Positions 27,273 to 38,100 of a stretch of 64,000 bases of DNA are shown here, in pieces. Source of the DNA: an uncultured Armatimonadota bacterium. Lineage in GTDB: Bacteria > Armatimonadota > Armatimonadia > Armatimonadales > Armatimonadaceae. The translations under genes were made by a program, and so were the position numbers. Position 1 is the stretch's first letter. Each line of letters starts with the position of its first letter. The notes below the pieces were generated by a model that saw nothing but the letters and a program-made list of their open reading frames with translations, was not told where the DNA came from and made no database searches. Location: assembly GCA_903910385.1 (NCBI GenBank), contig CAIVZM010000035.1, forward strand, positions 23,961-87,960, written 5' to 3'.

Positions 27273-28166
27273 ATGGCAGCGATTACCGCGCAATTGGTCG
27301 CCCAACTCCGGGAGCGAACCGGACTGGGTATGATGGAATGCAAGAAGGCCCTGACGGAAACCGAGGGCGATCTGGATGCCGCTATCGAATTGCTTCGTAA
27401 GAAGGGCACCAAGGATAGAGGCGAGCGAGTCGCCGGCGAAGGCATTGTCATGGCCCACGTGAGCGATGACGGTAAGACCGGAGTCCTGGTGGAACTGAAT
27501 TCCGAAACGGACTTCGTCGCACGTAATGATGATTTCAAAGCCCTCGCACGCGCACTGGCGATGAAGGCGGCAAACTCGCATGCCGAGACCGTGGAAGAAC
27601 TCCTCGCCGAAGCGCATGATGATGTTAGCGCCGCAGAGAAAACCGTCGCCGGAGCTATTAACGCCGCTATCAACCGCATCGGCGAGAAAATCGTCATCGG
27701 CCGGTTTGTCCGATTTAAGGCAGTGGATAACGGCATGATTACCGCCTATGTCCACAGCACGACGGGCGCGGGAGAAGATGGCGGACGCGTCGGCGTTCTG
27801 GTCGAAACAACCGGAACTCCCGATGGAACGCTGGGTCGTGAAGTTGCCATGCACATCTCGTTCGCGAAGCCGAAGTTCTTGAAGGATGAGGAAGTTAACG
27901 CGGACATTCTGCAAAAAGAGCGTGAGATCATTACCGCTCAGACCGCGCAGGATCCCAAAATGGCAGGCAAGCCGGAAGCGGCGATTAATGCGGCTGTCGA
28001 AGGTCGAATGAAAAAGTACCTCGGCGAGGTTGTCCTTCTGAGCCAGCCCTACATCCGCGAAGAAAAGAAAACGGTCGGTCAATTGGTCGGCGAAACGTCC
28101 GGCGCGCAAGTAACCCGTTTTGAGCGGTTTGAAATCGGCGCGGCGGCGTCCGGTGCGGTAGCATAA
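27273..28166 (+). CDS. tsf: translation elongation factor Ts
   Basis: EF-Ts exchanges GDP for GTP on EF-Tu. The 297-residue protein opens with the UBA-like domain (L-R-E-R-T-G-L-G-M-M-E-C-K-K-A-L). The key E-T-D-F-V-A-R-N motif follows near residue 78, and then the two dimerisation subdomains. Length matches the long bacterial form. AGGGAAC lies seven bases before the ATG. A strong hairpin separates it from pyrH. Confidence 0.97.
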   Translation: MAAITAQLVAQLRERTGLGMMECKKALTETEGDLDAAIELLRKKGTKDRGERVAGEGIVMAHVSDDGKTGVLVELNSETDFVARNDDFKALARALAMKAANSHAETVEELLAEAHDDVSAAEKTVAGAINAAINRIGEKIVIGRFVRFKAVDNGMITAYVHSTTGAGEDGGRVGVLVETTGTPDGTLGREVAMHISFAKPKFLKDEEVNADILQKEREIITAQTAQDPKMAGKPEAAINAAVEGRMKKYLGEVVLLSQPYIREEKKTVGQLVGETSGAQVTRFERFEIGAAASGAVA

Positions 28167-28191
28167 TTCGCTGGTTATAAAATAACGTAAA

Positions 28192-28265
28192 GAGAAGGGC
28201 GAAAACGACAGTTGCAGGGTAATTCCTTCGGGAATATTCCGTCAGACGCCGTTTTCGCCTTTCTC
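28192..28265 (+). terminator. large hairpin after tsf
   Basis: GAGAAGGGCGAAAACG at 28192-28207 pairs with CGTTTTCGCCTTTCTC at 28250-28265 with one wobble. A nested small hairpin, AATTCC-TTCG-GGAATA, sits inside. It is probably a terminator or attenuator before pyrH. Confidence 0.75.
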
Positions 28266-28293
28266 CTCGTCCCCAAAAGTCAGAAATATCTGA

Positions 28294-29052
<759 letters not shown>

Positions 29053-29155
29053 GTCACACGTTTTTCATATTCGCCTCCGCTGGAAGCGGTCGGAAAGGGT
29101 CAGAACCTGATTTTTGACACACGCTTTCGCGGGCGGCGATAGAGAGGTTAATAAT

Positions 29156-29707
29156 ATGGGCGTACCAGAGATTCTCCGTGAAACAGAGAATCGAATGAAA
29201 AAATCGCTGGAAGCGGCAAATTCCGACTTCGCTACCTTGCGAACGGGTCGCGCCAACCCTACCCTACTGGACTCCGTCAAAGCGGAATACTACGGGTCTC
29301 CGACCCCACTGAACCAGCTAGGACAGATTACCGTCTCGGAAGGACGCACTTTGGTCATCGCGCCGTATGACCGCACTGCGCTGGCGGCGATCGAGAAGGC
29401 GATCCTCAAGTCGAATCTTGGTCTTCAACCCATCAATGATGGCGTCAATGTTCGCGTGAATATTCCGCCGTTGACCGAAGAACGTCGTAAAGACCTGGTA
29501 AAGCAGCTGGCGCAAAAAGTGGAAGGCGCACGGGTCTCCCTTCGCAATATCCGCAGGGATGCGATCGAGCAGTTCAAAAAAGACGAAGAAGTGACGGACG
29601 ATGACGCGAAACGCGCCGAAAAAGATGTCCAGAAACTTCTGGACCGACACTTCGCCGAGTTAGACGTTCAACAAAAAGCGAAAGAAGCGGAACTGCTGGA
29701 AGTATGA
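29156..29707 (+). CDS. frr: ribosome recycling factor
   Basis: RRF splits post-termination ribosomes with EF-G. The 183-residue protein has the family features L-R-T-G-R-A-N-P-T-L-L-D, Y-Y-G-S-P-T-P-L-N-Q-L, R-V-N-I-P-P-L-T-E-E-R-R-K-D-L and the long three-helix bundle. The ATG at 29156 follows GAGAGG by eight bases; the frame is open to 29114 but homologues start here. Confidence 0.97.
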   Translation: MGVPEILRETENRMKKSLEAANSDFATLRTGRANPTLLDSVKAEYYGSPTPLNQLGQITVSEGRTLVIAPYDRTALAAIEKAILKSNLGLQPINDGVNVRVNIPPLTEERRKDLVKQLAQKVEGARVSLRNIRRDAIEQFKKDEEVTDDDAKRAEKDVQKLLDRHFAELDVQQKAKEAELLEV

Positions 29708-29714
29708 TTTCGAA

Positions 29715-29764
29715 CGATGTGGCTTTTCTTCATGAGAACGTTTTTAAGAAGAAAAGCCACATCG
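29715..29764 (+). terminator. perfect 16-bp hairpin after frr
   Basis: CGATGTGGCTTTTCTT at 29715-29730 pairs perfectly with its complement at 29749-29764 over an 18-base loop. The lack of a following T run makes the exact role uncertain. Confidence 0.7.
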
Positions 29765-30036
29765 AAACTACCCGAAAATCCTGTATTTCCATCCCCTGAT
29801 TCCCTGACAGTTCCCTCACAGATAAAAGCGGAAGTTAGCGTCTCACTACAGCCGCCAGTTAACGCCCATCATATCAAGCGTTTATCCAGTGGTTTCTTCC
29901 GTATTGCAACGCATGTCTCCCATTTTCTTACTTGTCCCCATCGTTTTCACTTCAGATGACGTAAACGGAATGCGTCTCGCTCATCCTGCGCTACATGCTC
30001 TCTTTTGTTTCTGATGGCAAAGGGGGAAGAGCATGG

Positions 30037-30042
30037 TACAAT
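30037..30042 (+). promoter_or_regulatory. -10 element of uppS
   Basis: GGTACAAT is the extended -10 motif of this genome and would give a leader of about 150 bases before uppS. The remainder of the roughly 430-base gap from 29765 to 30198 shows no gene. The uppS frame is open through the leader but reads as Arg-rich non-coding sequence. Confidence 0.5.
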
Positions 30043-30198
30043 GAGCCACAAAGCGCTTTTCTGGACAAAGTGAACTGCAGGGCAGGGAGGATACTTATTC
30101 CTCCGCGCCGAAATCTCAGAAAAGACGGTCAGGCGCCGAACCGGCGCTTCCTTAGAGAGCGAGCAAAACTTCGGCAGGGAAAAAGGGTAGCGGAACCA

Positions 30199-30993
30199 AT
30201 GAACGCCGTCGCGGAAAAAATGGTAGTGCGAAACGGACTTTTCGTCAGAGACGATCTGGAATCACGAATTGCCGAACTGGATGCGGACAGAATGCCGCGC
30301 CATGTTGCGATTATCTGTGATGGAAACGGGCGCTGGGCTACCGGGCGCGGGTTACCCCGTCCGCTCGGGCATCGGCAGGGTTATCAGGCGACCCGTCGTA
30401 TCGTCCGTTCCGCCTCCGATCTTGGTATCAAGGCTCTTACTCTGTACGCCTTCTCCACCGAGAACTGGTCGCGCCCCCGTTTGGAAACCGACAGCCTGAT
30501 GCGCCTGTTTGAAGAGGGCGCTCAACGCGAACTCAACGAACTGCACGAGAATGGCGTTCAGATGCGCTTTTCCGGTCGATTGCATGAGCTTCCCGCCTCC
30601 CTTCAGAATCGCCTGAAGATCAACGAAGAAAAAACCAGCCGCAATACCGGTATGATCCTCAATGTCTGTCTTAACTATAGCGGGCGGGCGGATATTATCG
30701 ATGCGGTGAAATCACTGGTCGAGAAAGCGTGCCGTCAGGAACTCTGCGCGAAAGATGTTACCCCGGAACTGTTTTCCGATCACCTCAGCACCGCAGGTTT
30801 ACCTGACCCAGATTTGCTGATTCGCACCGCCGGCGAAATGCGCGTTTCCAACTATCTGTTATGGCAAATCGCCTACGCAGAACTCCATGTCACTTCAACC
30901 CTCTGGCCAGACTTCGATAAAATCCACCTCGTGGACGCCCTTTTGGACTATCAACGACGCGCACGCAAATTCGGCGGCGTCACTCCCGCTTAG
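30199..30993 (+). CDS. uppS: isoprenyl (undecaprenyl) diphosphate synthase
   Basis: The cis-prenyltransferase adds isoprene units to farnesyl diphosphate to make the lipid carrier for wall polymers. The 264-residue protein has C-D-G-N-G-R-W-A (normally M-D-G-N-G-R-W-A), G-H-R-Q-G, Y-A-F-S-T-E-N-W-S-R-P, and L-I-R-T-A-G-E-M-R-V-S-N-Y-L-L-W-Q near the end. The ATG at 30199 gives a normal length and has a purine-rich stretch (AGGGTAGCGGA) upstream. The SRPBCC gene follows after 14 bases. Confidence 0.95.
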   Translation: MNAVAEKMVVRNGLFVRDDLESRIAELDADRMPRHVAIICDGNGRWATGRGLPRPLGHRQGYQATRRIVRSASDLGIKALTLYAFSTENWSRPRLETDSLMRLFEEGAQRELNELHENGVQMRFSGRLHELPASLQNRLKINEEKTSRNTGMILNVCLNYSGRADIIDAVKSLVEKACRQELCAKDVTPELFSDHLSTAGLPDPDLLIRTAGEMRVSNYLLWQIAYAELHVTSTLWPDFDKIHLVDALLDYQRRARKFGGVTPA

Positions 30994-31007
30994 AAAGTTA
31001 TCGCCTT

Positions 31008-31457
31008 ATGCCCCGTGTCGAAAGCAGTATCGTCATTGCCGCACCGCGTGAAAAAGTGATCGCCGTGGCGCGAGATAACGAGGCGTTTCCGGAGTTTATG
31101 GCAGATGTCGCCTCGCTCAAGACGACCGAGCGTTCCGGGGATGGGTTACGCGTCGTTTCCGAATGGGTTGGTATCGTCCCCAAGTTCGGGAATAAAATTG
31201 CCTGGGTCGAAGAGGACATCTGGGATTTGGAGGCGGGAACCTGCACCTTCCGACAGCTTTCCGGCGATTACGATCAGTTCGAGGGCGTCTGGACTTTCAC
31301 GGCGGAGGGCGATGACGCTACCCGCTTCGATTCCCTGCTGGACTATCGTCTGGAAATTCCGCTGGTCGGGGCGTTGATCAAAACCATTATCCACAAGACG
31401 ATGCAAAACAATCTGGATGCCACCCTGAAAGCCATCAAAAAACGCTGTGAAGATTGA
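31008..31457 (+). CDS. SRPBCC / RatA-COQ10-type lipid-binding protein
   Basis: The 149-residue protein has the START-like pattern V-E-S-S-I-V-I-A-A-P-R-E-K-V at the N terminus, then D-N-E-A-F-P-E-F-M-A-D-V, and a long C-terminal helix (M-Q-N-N-L-D-A-T-L-K-A-I-K). Proteins of this family bind hydrophobic ligands such as quinones; the ligand here is unknown. It follows uppS by 14 bases and is probably in the same transcript. Confidence 0.85.
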   Translation: MPRVESSIVIAAPREKVIAVARDNEAFPEFMADVASLKTTERSGDGLRVVSEWVGIVPKFGNKIAWVEEDIWDLEAGTCTFRQLSGDYDQFEGVWTFTAEGDDATRFDSLLDYRLEIPLVGALIKTIIHKTMQNNLDATLKAIKKRCED

Positions 31458-31495
31458 TTCACAGGCGATTTCTCTCTGACTTGCAGGGCGGCGCG

Positions 31496-31534
31496 TTGTC
31501 GCTATAACTTGTCGCTATAACTTGTCGCTATAAC
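31496..31534. repeat. 13-bp tandem repeat, three copies
   Basis: TTGTCGCTATAAC is repeated exactly three times at 31496-31508, 31509-31521 and 31522-31534. The array ends five bases before the stop codon end of the convergent aldehyde dehydrogenase gene. Confidence 0.95.
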
Positions 31535-31539
31535 CGCAG

Positions 31540-32988
31540 TTAGCCCGCTTTTTCGAAAGCGATCGTCTTGATCTGCGTAAAGAATTCCTTCGCCGCCTGA
31601 CCCTGCTCCCGGCTGAACGAGGAAGACCCCTTCATGCCACCGAACGGCGCCTGCGGTTCAACGCCTGCCGTTTCGCCATTGACCCGGATCAACCCCGCCT
31701 CGATTTCACGGGCGAAGCGCAAGGCGTTGCCCAGATTCGAAGTGAACAGCGATGCAGAGAGGCCATAGGCGATATCGTTCGCGACAGTCAGGGCGGCATC
31801 GAAGTCGGCGACTCGGATCACAGTCAGCAACGGCCCGAATACTTCCTCCTGCGCGATAGTCATTTGCGGCGTTACCCCGGCAAAAACGGTCGGTTCGATA
31901 TAAAATCCCTGAGCGAACTCTTCGCCGGTGGGAACGCCGCCACCGCAGAGCAGTTCCGCGCCTTCTGATTTCGCCTTTTCGATATAGCCGAGGATTTTTT
32001 GTTGCGCCTCGCTTGTGATGACCGGACCGAGATAGGCATCCTTGTCCGTTCCCGGACCGAGTTTGAGAGATTTCACTTTCTCTACAAGGCGCGCCGTGAA
32101 TTCGTCGGCGACTTCTTCCGTCACAATGGCGCGAGAAGTCGCGGTGCATTTTTCCCCAGAGGAGCGCATCGCTCCCTGCACGGTCAGTGTCACCGCCTGC
32201 TCCATGTCACAGTCAGGAAGGATGATCACCGGGTTTTTCCCGCCCATTTCGAGTTGATATTTCGCGCCGCGTTCGACACAGGCAAGAGCCACTTTTTTGC
32301 CGGTGACCGCCGAGCCGGTAAAGGAGATTCCATCGACGCCATTCGCCCCGGAAAGCGCCGCTCCTGCTGTCCCGCGTCCCTGAATGAGGTTGAAGACGCC
32401 CGCCGGAAGTCCCGCTTCGGCGAACACTTCCGCCAGAAGATGCGCGGTGTGCGGCGCAAGTTCCGAAGGCTTCAAAATCACCGTATTCCCGTAGACCAGC
32501 GCAGGAGCGATCTTCCATAGCGGAATCGCAACCGGGAAATTCCACGGGGTTATCAGACCGACCACGCCCAGAGGGACACGCTCGGTGAAAAAGAGAGCGT
32601 TCGGGTTGACGCTGGGAATGACATCGCCGCCGATGCGCAGACCTTCTCCGGCGTAATAGCGCAGAAGAACGACGCCGCGTCCGGTCTCGCCGCCGGACTC
32701 CATCAACGTTTTGCCTTCTTCGCGTGTCAGGGCGGAGGCGACTTCATCCTTGCGCCGCGCCAGAATATCCGCCGCACGATACAGGAACTGCGCTCGCGCA
32801 TCCGGAGCGAGTTTACGCCACATCGGTAGCGCCGCCCGCGCCGCCGCAACCGCCGCCGCCACATCTTCCGCACCCGAATCCGCATATTTCCCGACAATAT
32901 CCCGCGTATCCGCCGGATTCCGACGCTCAAAGGTCGCTCCGCTTTTTGCCGCGACCCACTCACCGCCAATATAGTTATTGAAAGACAT
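31540..32988 (-). CDS. aldehyde dehydrogenase, ketoglutarate-semialdehyde dehydrogenase-like
   Basis: The 482-residue NAD(P)-dependent enzyme oxidises an aldehyde to an acid. It has T-P-W-N-F-P-V-A-I-P, the catalytic Glu in L-E-M-G-G-K-N-P, and the nucleophilic Cys in S-S-G-E-K-C-T-A-T-S. It ends with P-F-G-G-M-K-G-S-S. The G-E-K-C-T-A-T-S form resembles 2,5-dioxovalerate (alpha-ketoglutaric semialdehyde) dehydrogenases of sugar-acid breakdown, but substrate is inferred. GGAGG precedes the ATG. It lies 16 bases downstream of an MFS transporter, indicating an operon. Confidence 0.9.
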   Translation of the reverse strand: MSFNNYIGGEWVAAKSGATFERRNPADTRDIVGKYADSGAEDVAAAVAAARAALPMWRKLAPDARAQFLYRAADILARRKDEVASALTREEGKTLMESGGETGRGVVLLRYYAGEGLRIGGDVIPSVNPNALFFTERVPLGVVGLITPWNFPVAIPLWKIAPALVYGNTVILKPSELAPHTAHLLAEVFAEAGLPAGVFNLIQGRGTAGAALSGANGVDGISFTGSAVTGKKVALACVERGAKYQLEMGGKNPVIILPDCDMEQAVTLTVQGAMRSSGEKCTATSRAIVTEEVADEFTARLVEKVKSLKLGPGTDKDAYLGPVITSEAQQKILGYIEKAKSEGAELLCGGGVPTGEEFAQGFYIEPTVFAGVTPQMTIAQEEVFGPLLTVIRVADFDAALTVANDIAYGLSASLFTSNLGNALRFAREIEAGLIRVNGETAGVEPQAPFGGMKGSSSFSREQGQAAKEFFTQIKTIAFEKAG

Positions 32989-33004
32989 ATTCCTCCAGAG
33001 AATC

Positions 33005-34333
33005 CTATTTCTTGATTCCTGCCAGACTGATGAAAAACCCGGCGCTCAGTAAAACGCCCGCGACGATAAAGGGGATCAAATGCCCTATCTCATACACCGG
33101 AGAGGCCGCCGCCGCTCCCAGCAACATACCGATTCCCTGCGCAGTTCGCACTGCCCCGATAACGCCGCCACGAGCGGCATCTCCCGCAATCCGCGAGATC
33201 AATGCCATATAGGCAGGGAAGGCCAGAACAAAGCCCACTCCGAGCAGTGTTCCCAGAACGACCAGCGCCCACTCGGTTTCCAGTAAAAGGATCAACCACA
33301 ACGCGAGAGCGCAAATGCCCAGTCCGACATGAATAGCGCGGGCGTTTCCCCATCGATCCGCCAGTCGCCCCGCCGGAACGGATATCGCGGCAATGATTAA
33401 TGCGGGAATCAAGAGCAGAAAACCGAACTTCGTTTCCGCAACCCCAAACCGCTCCATAGCGAAAAGCTTGATATTCGGCGAGATCAGACCGATACCCAGA
33501 AAGATGAGAAAGACCAGAAAAAGTAACAGCGGCATCCGCTTCAGAGCGCTTTTGATTCCACCGGGTAACGATGGATCCGAACCATCCGTTTCCGTCGTCG
33601 ACCGTGATCTATCCGTTTGGCGCGGTGCGACAACGAACCCGATAATGGCGCAAATGAGAAAAAACAACGCCGCTGAGAAAAACGACGGAGCGTACCGCAC
33701 GGGGTTTTCTGGCGGCAGTTGCATGGATCGCGCAAAGAAATCATTCAGACCGCCGCCGACCAGCGGACCGAATGCCAGTCCCATCATATAAGCGACATTG
33801 AGCGTCCCCATTGCCGCTCCCTGATGCCGTTCGCCGGCTCTGTCACCGATTGCCGCAAAGACGGCAGGCCAGAGCATCGCCGCCCCTGCGCCGTCGATCA
33901 TCCGCAAGACGTAAAGCGCGATTATACCAGCGTAGTGTCCGGTTCCTTCCACCGGAATCCGCAGAAACGCTGTCGCGATACAGGTAAAAACGGAAATCAG
34001 CGGTCCCGCCACCATCAAATGCCGTCGCCCCAGACGATCCGCCAGATGACCCATCGGACCGTTCAGCAGAGCTTCCGCCAGCAGAAATGCAGCGATGGTC
34101 GTCCCTACCAGCGAAGGCAAGTTCAAACCAAATTTGACATAGACCGGAATTGTCGAGATATTGACGATCGCAAAGCCCAGTTCCGCCAGCGCCGCAATGG
34201 CGGCAATCCCGATGAGAAAGCCGCGCAGATCCGCAAGCGACAAAGCGTTTTCGCCGCCGCCTTTCGGCGTAGGCGGCGCAGGCGAAGAGTCCGCCGGTGT
34301 CCGGACATCAGACGGAGGACTGGTAACAGGCAT
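33005..34333 (-). CDS. major facilitator superfamily transporter
   Basis: The 442-residue protein has twelve hydrophobic helices and the loop 2-3 motif G-H-L-A-D-R-L-G-R-R-H typical of MFS, with a second copy-like A-G-R-L-A-D-R-W-G in the second half. The profile resembles drug-proton antiporters. A Ser/Pro-rich cytoplasmic N terminus of about 28 residues comes first. It is the first gene of an operon with the aldehyde dehydrogenase. A TATACT box ends eight bases before the ATG, so the mRNA may be leaderless. Confidence 0.88.
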   Translation of the reverse strand: MPVTSPPSDVRTPADSSPAPPTPKGGGENALSLADLRGFLIGIAAIAALAELGFAIVNISTIPVYVKFGLNLPSLVGTTIAAFLLAEALLNGPMGHLADRLGRRHLMVAGPLISVFTCIATAFLRIPVEGTGHYAGIIALYVLRMIDGAGAAMLWPAVFAAIGDRAGERHQGAAMGTLNVAYMMGLAFGPLVGGGLNDFFARSMQLPPENPVRYAPSFFSAALFFLICAIIGFVVAPRQTDRSRSTTETDGSDPSLPGGIKSALKRMPLLLFLVFLIFLGIGLISPNIKLFAMERFGVAETKFGFLLLIPALIIAAISVPAGRLADRWGNARAIHVGLGICALALWLILLLETEWALVVLGTLLGVGFVLAFPAYMALISRIAGDAARGGVIGAVRTAQGIGMLLGAAAASPVYEIGHLIPFIVAGVLLSAGFFISLAGIKK

Positions 34334-34341
34334 CGCCCTTC

Positions 34342-34347
34342 AGTATA
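34342..34347 (-). promoter_or_regulatory. -10 element next to the MFS start codon
   Basis: On the minus strand TATACT is followed by eight bases and the ATG. Transcription would begin at or within one or two bases of the start codon. Confidence 0.55.
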
Positions 34348-34555
34348 ACACAACGACGCCAGACGCTTTTACGAATATTTGAGAGCGAAATCTGGAATAA
34401 TGCCACAGCGATTCCTTGCGAAACGGGCATACTTTCGCTTGCCGATGTTCTCCTGATTTACAGAAAGTTGAAAGCCCTATTCCGGATCGCGGACGAAGTT
34501 TTCGCCGTCTCCAGCGGGAACGCTAACGAGGCATATGTGGTAAAATCTACAGGTT

Positions 34556-35026
34556 ATGGCAAAGAAATACGCACATCGGCAACCGATTGCAACGTGGAGC
34601 GGGGTCGTCCTCCTCTCCGCGCTTTTGCTTTCGCCTGTCACGGCGGCGTCTTTCTTACGTGCGTTGGCGGAAATCGGAGTACCGCAGACGCATGCTAACA
34701 CACCTATTAATTCGGGAAATCCGGCTCCGGAAAATCCCCGAACCGCATCAGTCACTGCGCCGCGCCGCGCCGCAGAGGAAGAGACCCGCGCCTTACGCGC
34801 CGCCGCTCTTGCCGGTCAGTTCCGCGCCGTTCGCCTGGATTCCGATCCGGAAAATCCGTACGCGCTGGTGACGGGCGGTGTTGATTACGCTATTTTCCTA
34901 CCGTCACGCGTCGTTTTACGCATCCCCGATGATCCGATGCTGGCGGATGCTCCGATGCACGACCGAAAACCTGCGGAACGTGACGCCCTGCGCCATCGAA
35001 CGCCTCCACGCGCCCCGCCCGTTTGA
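34556..35026 (+). CDS. exported hypothetical protein, 156 aa
   Basis: The protein starts with a signal peptide (MAKKYAHRQPIATWSGVVLL, then SALLLSPVTAA). After a Pro/Ala-rich linker it has a short globular part (F-R-A-V-R-L-D-S-D-P-E-N-P-Y-A-L-V) and a Pro/Arg-rich end. No family is recognised. TAAAAT at 34541-34546 lies nine bases before the ATG, again close to leaderless. It precedes secA by 153 bases. Confidence 0.5.
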   Translation: MAKKYAHRQPIATWSGVVLLSALLLSPVTAASFLRALAEIGVPQTHANTPINSGNPAPENPRTASVTAPRRAAEEETRALRAAALAGQFRAVRLDSDPENPYALVTGGVDYAIFLPSRVVLRIPDDPMLADAPMHDRKPAERDALRHRTPPRAPPV

Positions 35027-35179
35027 TCCTCCCTTCACCTTTCCGCATCTGTTTTCACTTCACTTTGCGAAATAGGGCGGTAATCCTATGCCTTATTCCT
35101 GTACCATCTCACCCACGCCCATTGCGCGTCTGTGGTAGCCGAGTGGTCGAGAACGTTTTAAAATCAAACGGAACCAAAA

Positions 35180-38100
35180 ATGAATTTTTTAGCCAAATTA
35201 TTCGATACCAACGAACGGGATGTCACCCGATATCGTAAGGTAGTCGAAAAAATCAATGCACTGGAACCGCAATTCCAGAAGCTCACGGACGAAGAACTCA
35301 AGGCAAAGACCACTGAGTTCAAGGAGCGCGTCGAAAAATTTCTGGAAACGCAAGGAGGACGTGAAGCTCTCCTCGCCAAAGAAAAAGCCGCCTTTAAAAA
35401 TACGGCGGAGTCAAAAGTATTTCGCATCGCCATCGACAAGGCGCTGGATGCTATCCTGCCGGAAGCCTTCGCTGCTTGCCGTGAGGCGAGTCGGCGCGTC
35501 CTCAATATGCGTCACTTCGATGTTCAGTTGATCGGTGGCATGGTACAGCATGATGGTCGTATCGCCGAACTGAGAACCGGTGAAGGCAAGACGCTCATGT
35601 GTACGCTGGGAGCCTACCTGAATGCGCTCGCTGGGATGGGCGGGCATGTCGTTACCGCCAACGACTATCTGGTCAAACGCGACGCGGTCTGGATGGGAGC
35701 CCTGTTCCATTCCCTCGGACTGACAGTTGGCATCTTGCAGGGTAGTTCGCCGGAAACGGGCGAAGGCGGCGGAACATTCATCTATGACCCAACCTACGAA
35801 GACCCGTCCGTAGACGGTCTGGACGCCCGCTTCAAGTACTCCCGGCAGACATTCAATCGGCGCGAGGCATATGATTGTGACATCACGTATGGCACATCAT
35901 CTGAGTTCGGCTTCGATTACCTGCGCGATAACATGGCCCCTTCCCTCGATCATATCGTTCAGGATCGCGGTCACCACTTCGCCATCGTCGATGAATGCGA
36001 CAGCAACCTGATTGACGAAGCCCGCACCCCGCTTATCATCTCCGGTCCCGCCGAGCGTTCGTCGGAACTGTACCAGGTCTTCGACCGCCTGATTCCGGCG
36101 CTGGACCGTGGCGAACAGAAGAAGGACAAGTACGATGTCGAAACGGACGAAAAAGACTACACGGTAGATGAAAAAGCGAAGAGCGCCTCTCTGACCGAAA
36201 AGGGCTTTGAGAGGATTCAGAAAGCGCTTCGCGCCGCCGGGTATGTTCCCGCGCAGAATCCCGATTACGAAATTGCGGATGACCGGGAAGCGATGCAGTA
36301 CGCTACTTCCGCCCTGAAAGCGCACGCGGTCTTTACCAAAGACAAAGATTACGTCGTCCGGCCCAATCAGGAAGGCAAGCCGGAAGTTGTTATCGTGGAC
36401 GAGTTCACCGGGCGTCTGATGTTTGGTCGGCGCTGGTCGGACGGTCTGCATCAGGCGGTAGAATCCAAAGAGGGAATCAAGATCGAGAATGAGTCGCAGA
36501 CGCTGGCGACAATCACGATTCAGAACTATTTCCGCCTGTACCGGAAACTGGCGGGCATGACAGGAACCGCCAAGACAGAAGAAGACGAATTCCGCAAAAT
36601 CTATGCTCTCGATGTCGTTCAGGTGCCCACCAACCGGCCCATGGTTCGAAAAGACCTGGCGGACAGCATCTATAAGACCGAGGAAGCCAAACTACGCGGT
36701 ATTGTCCGTGAGTTGATTGTGCTGTACTGCAAGCAGCAACCCGTCCTTGTCGGAACGCGATCTATCGATATGTCGGAGCGCGTCTCCAGCCGTCTGACAT
36801 TCCAGGCGCTGGAAACGATTGCGGCGGTCGATCTGTTACGCGCCAAGCTGGAAGAAAAGCGAAAAGCGCTCGGCGCGGAATATAAAGGTCTGTCCGATTT
36901 GTTGAATACCAAATTGGAAGCGCTCAATATCGCTAAACTTGCTCCCGTCGCTCGCGCCGTCGGTCAATCGCTCAAGATGCTGGATAAACCCGTACTCGAA
37001 GAGTATGGCACGCTTCTGGGTGTGCCCAAAGAACATTTTGACCGGTTGGAAGAAGCAATTCAGCACGGCATCCCGCACAATATCCTGAACGCCAAGTACC
37101 ATGAGGCGGAAGCGCGTATTATCGCCGAAGCCGGGCGACGCGGTAGTATTACCATCGCCACCAATATGGCGGGACGTGGCGTTGATATCCTCCTCGGCGG
37201 GACGCAGTACAAGGAGCTCAATGAAAACGCCGGCGCAGTTCTGGACCAGTCTTATCGTCGTGGCGGCAAACGTCCCGCGAACTCGGTCGGTCATGTCGTC
37301 GATAAAAAGGACGCTCTGGGCGACCCGGAAGAACTCGGTCCCGCCGGAGCAGGAACGATCTCGCTGGATGCAGACCCTGCTGAACTCCTGCGCGAACGTG
37401 AGTCGGTCAAAAACCTCGGCGGTATGTACATTCTGGGTACGGAGCGCCATGAGTCCCGGCGCATCGACAACCAGTTGCGCGGTCGCTCTGGTCGTCAGGG
37501 CGATCCGGGAACTTCCCGGTTCCACCTCTCGCTGGAAGACTACCTCTGGCGCGTTTTCGGCGACCGACAGAATACGATGCTCATGAAGGGTTGGGAGGAA
37601 GATCAGGCGGTGGACATGCCTTTCCTCTCTAAGCTGATCGAGCGCGCTCAGAAAAAAGTCGAACAGCACAACTTTGATTCCCGAAAGCATGTTCTCGAAT
37701 ATGATGACGTTCACAATGTCCAGCGTGAAGTCATTTATCGGGAACGGCGCAAAATTCTGGAAGGCGCGGATCTGCGTGAGACCATCACCTCGTATCTGCA
37801 CGAGACTGTAGATTCGTCGATGGCCCTTTATTGCCCGGAAAGCGTCCCGGAGGAAGAGTGGGATCGGACCGGTCTGTTTGAGCATCTCAATCAGCAGTTC
37901 CCCCTCTCACACTTTACAAACATCGAGGAATTGAGCGGGCTAAAGCGCTCCGAACTGGTCGACGCTCTGCATGACGCCGCCGACGACACCTACGAAGCGA
38001 AGGAAGCGGAAATCATCGAGCAGACCGGCGATCCGGAATCCATGCGCCAGTTGGAGCGTCATATCGCGATTCGGGAAATCGATCAGGCATGGGTGCACCA

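Noticed and set aside
27171..28109. 312-residue minus-strand ORF antisense to tsf
   Set aside because: It exactly mirrors a highly expressed gene with biased codons, a common cause of long antisense ORFs.
31496..31534. CRISPR-like array
   Set aside because: The repeats are 13 bp and directly adjacent with no spacers, and there are no cas genes. No CRISPR array is seen anywhere in the window.
35125..35170. tRNA-Ser/Leu-like 5' half (GGTAGCCGAGTGGTCGA) just before secA
   Set aside because: The D-arm-like run is suggestive, but the anticodon loop lacks the required T33, there is no T arm, and secA starts directly after. At most a remnant.
36836..37885. 349-residue minus-strand ORF inside secA
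   Set aside because: It is antisense to conserved SecA sequence and has no start signals or recognisable domain.
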